A stretch of 64,000 bases of DNA, from the NCBI GenBank assembly GCA_030549495.1, contig JAUIRK010001037.1, forward strand, positions 342,501 to 406,500, written 5' to 3'. The stretch is from Nectonema munidae (taxonomy: Eukaryota > Nematomorpha > Nectonematoida > Nectonematidae). Positions 61,601 through 64,000 of the stretch are shown piece after piece (the first letter of the stretch is position 1; each line of letters starts with the position of its first letter). The notes under the pieces were generated by a model. That model searched no databases. It was not told where the DNA came from and saw only the letters and a program-made list of their open reading frames with translations. The position numbers were made by a program, and so were the translations under genes.

Positions 61601-64000
61601 CACTATCCTGCGCGTAGCTTACTCGATCATAGCAAAGCTACTATTTATTTTCTTCATCACTTCACTATCCTGCGCATATGTTTTGCTTACTCGATCATAG
61701 CAAAGCTACTATTTATTTTCTTCATATTACTTACTCGATCATAGCAATGCTACTATCTATTTTCTTCATCACTTCACTATCCTGCGCGTAGCTTACTCGA
61801 TCATAGCAAAGCTACTATTTATTTTCTTCATCACTTCACTATCCTGCGCGTAGCTTACTCGATCATAGCAAAGCTACTATTTATTTTCTTCATCACTTCT
61901 CTATCCTGCGCATATGTTTTGCTTACACGATCATAGCAAAGCTACTATTTATTTTCTTCATCACTTCACTATCCTGCGCGTAGCTTACTCGATCATAGCA
62001 AAGCTACTATTTATTTTCTTCATCACTTCACTATACTGCGCGATCGAGTAAGTTTTGCTTTCTCGATCATAGCAAAGCTACTATTTATTTTCTTCATCAC
62101 TTCACTATCCTGCGCGTAGCTTACTCGATCATAGCAAAGCTACTATTTATTTTCTTCATCACTTCACTATACTGCGCATATGTTTTGCTTACTCGATCAT
62201 AGCAAAGCTACTATTTATTTTCTTCATCACTTTACTATCCTGCGCGTAGCTTACTCGATCATAACAAAGCTACTATTTATTTTCTTCATCACTTCACTAT
62301 ACTGCCCGATCGAGTAAGTTTTGCTTTCTCGATCATAGCAAAGCTACTATTTATTTTCTTCATCACTTCACTATCATGCACGTAGCTTACTCGATCATAG
62401 CAAAGCTACTATTTATTTTCTTCATCACTTCACTATCCTGCGCGTAGCTTACTCGATCATAGCAAAGCTACTATTTATTTTCTTCATCACTTCACTATAC
62501 TGCGCATATGTTTTGCTTACTCGATCATAGCAAAGCTGTTATTTATTTTCTTCATCACTTCACTATCCTGCGCGTAGCTTACTCGATCATAGCAAAGCTA
62601 CTATTTATTTTCTTCATCACTTCACTATACTGCCCGATCGAGTAAGTTTTGCTTACTCGATCATAGCAAATCTACTATTTATTTTGTTCATCACCTCACT
62701 ATCCTGCGCGTAGCTTACTCGATCATAGCAATGCTACTATCTATTTTCTTCATCACTTCACTATCCTGCGCATATGCCTTACTCGATCATAGCAAAGCTA
62801 CTATCTATTTTCTTCATCATTTCACTATCCTGCGCCTATGCTTTGCTTACTTGATCATAGCAAAGCTACTATTTATTTTCTTCATCACTTCACTATCCTG
62901 CGCGTAGCTTACTCGATCATAGCAAAGCTACTATTTATTTTCTTCATCACTTCACTATCCTGCGCGTAGCTTACTCGATCATAGCAAAGCTACTATTTAT
63001 TTTCTTCATCACTTCACAATCCTGCGCGATCGAGTAAGTTTTGCTTACTCGATCATAGCAAAGCTACTATTTATTTTCTTCATCACTTCACTATCCTGCG
63101 CGTAGCTTACTCGATCATAGCAATGCTACTATCTATTTTCTTCATCACTTCACTATCCTGCGCATATGCTTTGCTTACTCGATCATAGCAAAGCTACTAT
63201 TTATTTTCTTCATCACTTCACTATCCTGCGCATATGCTTTGCTTACTCGATCATAGCAAAGCTACTATTTATTTTCTTCATCACTTCACTATACTGCGCA
63301 TATGTTTTGCTTACTCGATCATAGCAAAGCTACTATTTATTTTCTTCATCACTTCACTATCCTGCGCGTAGCTTACTCGATCATAGCAAAGCTACTATTT
63401 ATTTTCTTCATCACTTCACTATCCTGCGCAGTAAGTTTTGCTTACTCGATCATAGCAAAGCTACTATTTATTTTCTTCATCACTTCACTATCCTGCGCGT
63501 AGCTTACTCGATCATAGCAAAGCTACTATTTATTTTCTTCATCACTTCACTATCCTGCGCGTAGCTTACTCGATCATAGCAAAGCTACTATTTATTTTCT
63601 TCATCACTTCACTATCCTGCGCATATGCTTTGCTTACTCGATCATAGCAAAGCTACTATTTATTTTCTTCATCACTTCACTATACTGCGCATATGTTTTG
63701 CTTACTCGATCATAGCAAAGCTACTATTTATTTTCTTCATCACTTCACAATCGTGCGCGATCGAGTAAGTTTTGCTTACTCGATCATAGCAAAGCTACTA
63801 TTTATTTTCTTCATCACTTCACTATCCTGCGCGTAGCTTACTCGATCATAGCAAAGCTGCTATTAATTTTCTTCATCACTTCACTATCCTGCGCGTAGCT
63901 TACTCGATCATAGCAAATCTACTATTTATTTTCTTCATCACTTCACTATCCTGCGCGTAGCTTACTCGATCATAGCAATGATACTATCTATTTTCTTCAT
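46646..64000. repeat. 17.4-kb satellite array, 62/68/74-bp units
   Basis: Roughly 270 tandem units, cut off by the window end. The core (CTTACTCGATCATAGCAAAG, then CTACTATTTATTTTCTTCAT, then CACTTCACTATCCTGCGC) is about 58 bp. Three linkers join cores: GTAG (62-bp unit), ATATGCTTTG or ATATGTTTTG (68 bp), and GATCGAGTAAGTTTTG (74 bp). A second core type has AATGCTACTATCTATT in place of AAAGCTACTATTTATT. Reading frames at 51722-51973 and 63302-63502 only translate the repeat. There is no CENP-B-box-like motif that I can see. Confidence 0.98.
47880..56457. repeat. Higher-order duplication in the satellite, 4,071-bp period
   Basis: Rare variants recur at a fixed offset of 4,071 bp: TTCTTTATC at 48112/52183, CTGGATCATAGC at 48660/52731, CCAATCTACT at 49431/53502, and CTATACTG-CCGATCGAG at 50671/54742. 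The CTCACCCGATCATAGC variant is at 51730/56237, offset 4,507, so the second copy has gained about 436 bp (seven units). Copy 1 is about 47880-51950; copy 2 starts at 51951. Confidence 0.85.

Noticed and set aside
46646-64000. CRISPR-like array of direct repeats
   Set aside because: Units are contiguous with no unique spacers, the genome is eukaryotic, and variation is of satellite type.

Overview
The window is AT-rich, intron-bearing animal DNA, dominated by repeats. Its LINEs, hAT and piggyBac relics, microsatellites and a 17 kb satellite fit a metazoan. The angiotensin-converting-enzyme-like gene, the piggyBac type and the multi-copy CYICG-type protein at 44404-46091 suggest an arthropod; a copepod such as a sea louse is my guess, not a demonstrated fact.

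Layout. (1) 1-4896 is the 5' part of a minus-strand ACE-like peptidase gene: exon 1 at 4690-4896, exon 2 at 1085-1243, the rest beyond the left edge. Its first intron holds a 1.1 kb uninterrupted (CTAT)n array and a diverged 151-bp satellite. (2) 5-20 kb is mostly dead mobile DNA: a LINE endonuclease relic, a tandem-repeat-carrying element (7340-8614), hAT-type miniature elements, an odd GC-rich open frame beside a TTAA/CCC transposon end (12422-13216), and a longer LINE relic (14960-16870). (3) 20634-21590 is an intact single-exon TFIIS gene. (4) 22058-27254 is bounded by TTAA and a perfect 14-bp inverted repeat of piggyBac type. It has no recognisable transposase and is filled with two tandem-repeat families, both of which also occur elsewhere in the window. 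(5) 27.7-35.8 kb holds two minus-strand LINE relics and several hAT relics. (6) 35948-36994 is an intact, unrecognised 348-residue gene with a TATA box. (7) 37.7-46.1 kb holds a small inverted-repeat element, a broken piggyBac copy with its 3' end and a foldback insertion, a LINE relic with an insertion, and a broken multi-copy gene. (8) 46646 to the window end is one satellite array with 62/68/74-bp repeat units and a 4,071-bp higher-order duplication.

Only three host genes are well supported: ACE-like, TFIIS and the unknown gene. They share no visible pathway. The strongest candidate for something undescribed is the satellite-filled, piggyBac-ended unit at 22058-27254, with its partner terminus at 12442. 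The satellite architecture comes next.
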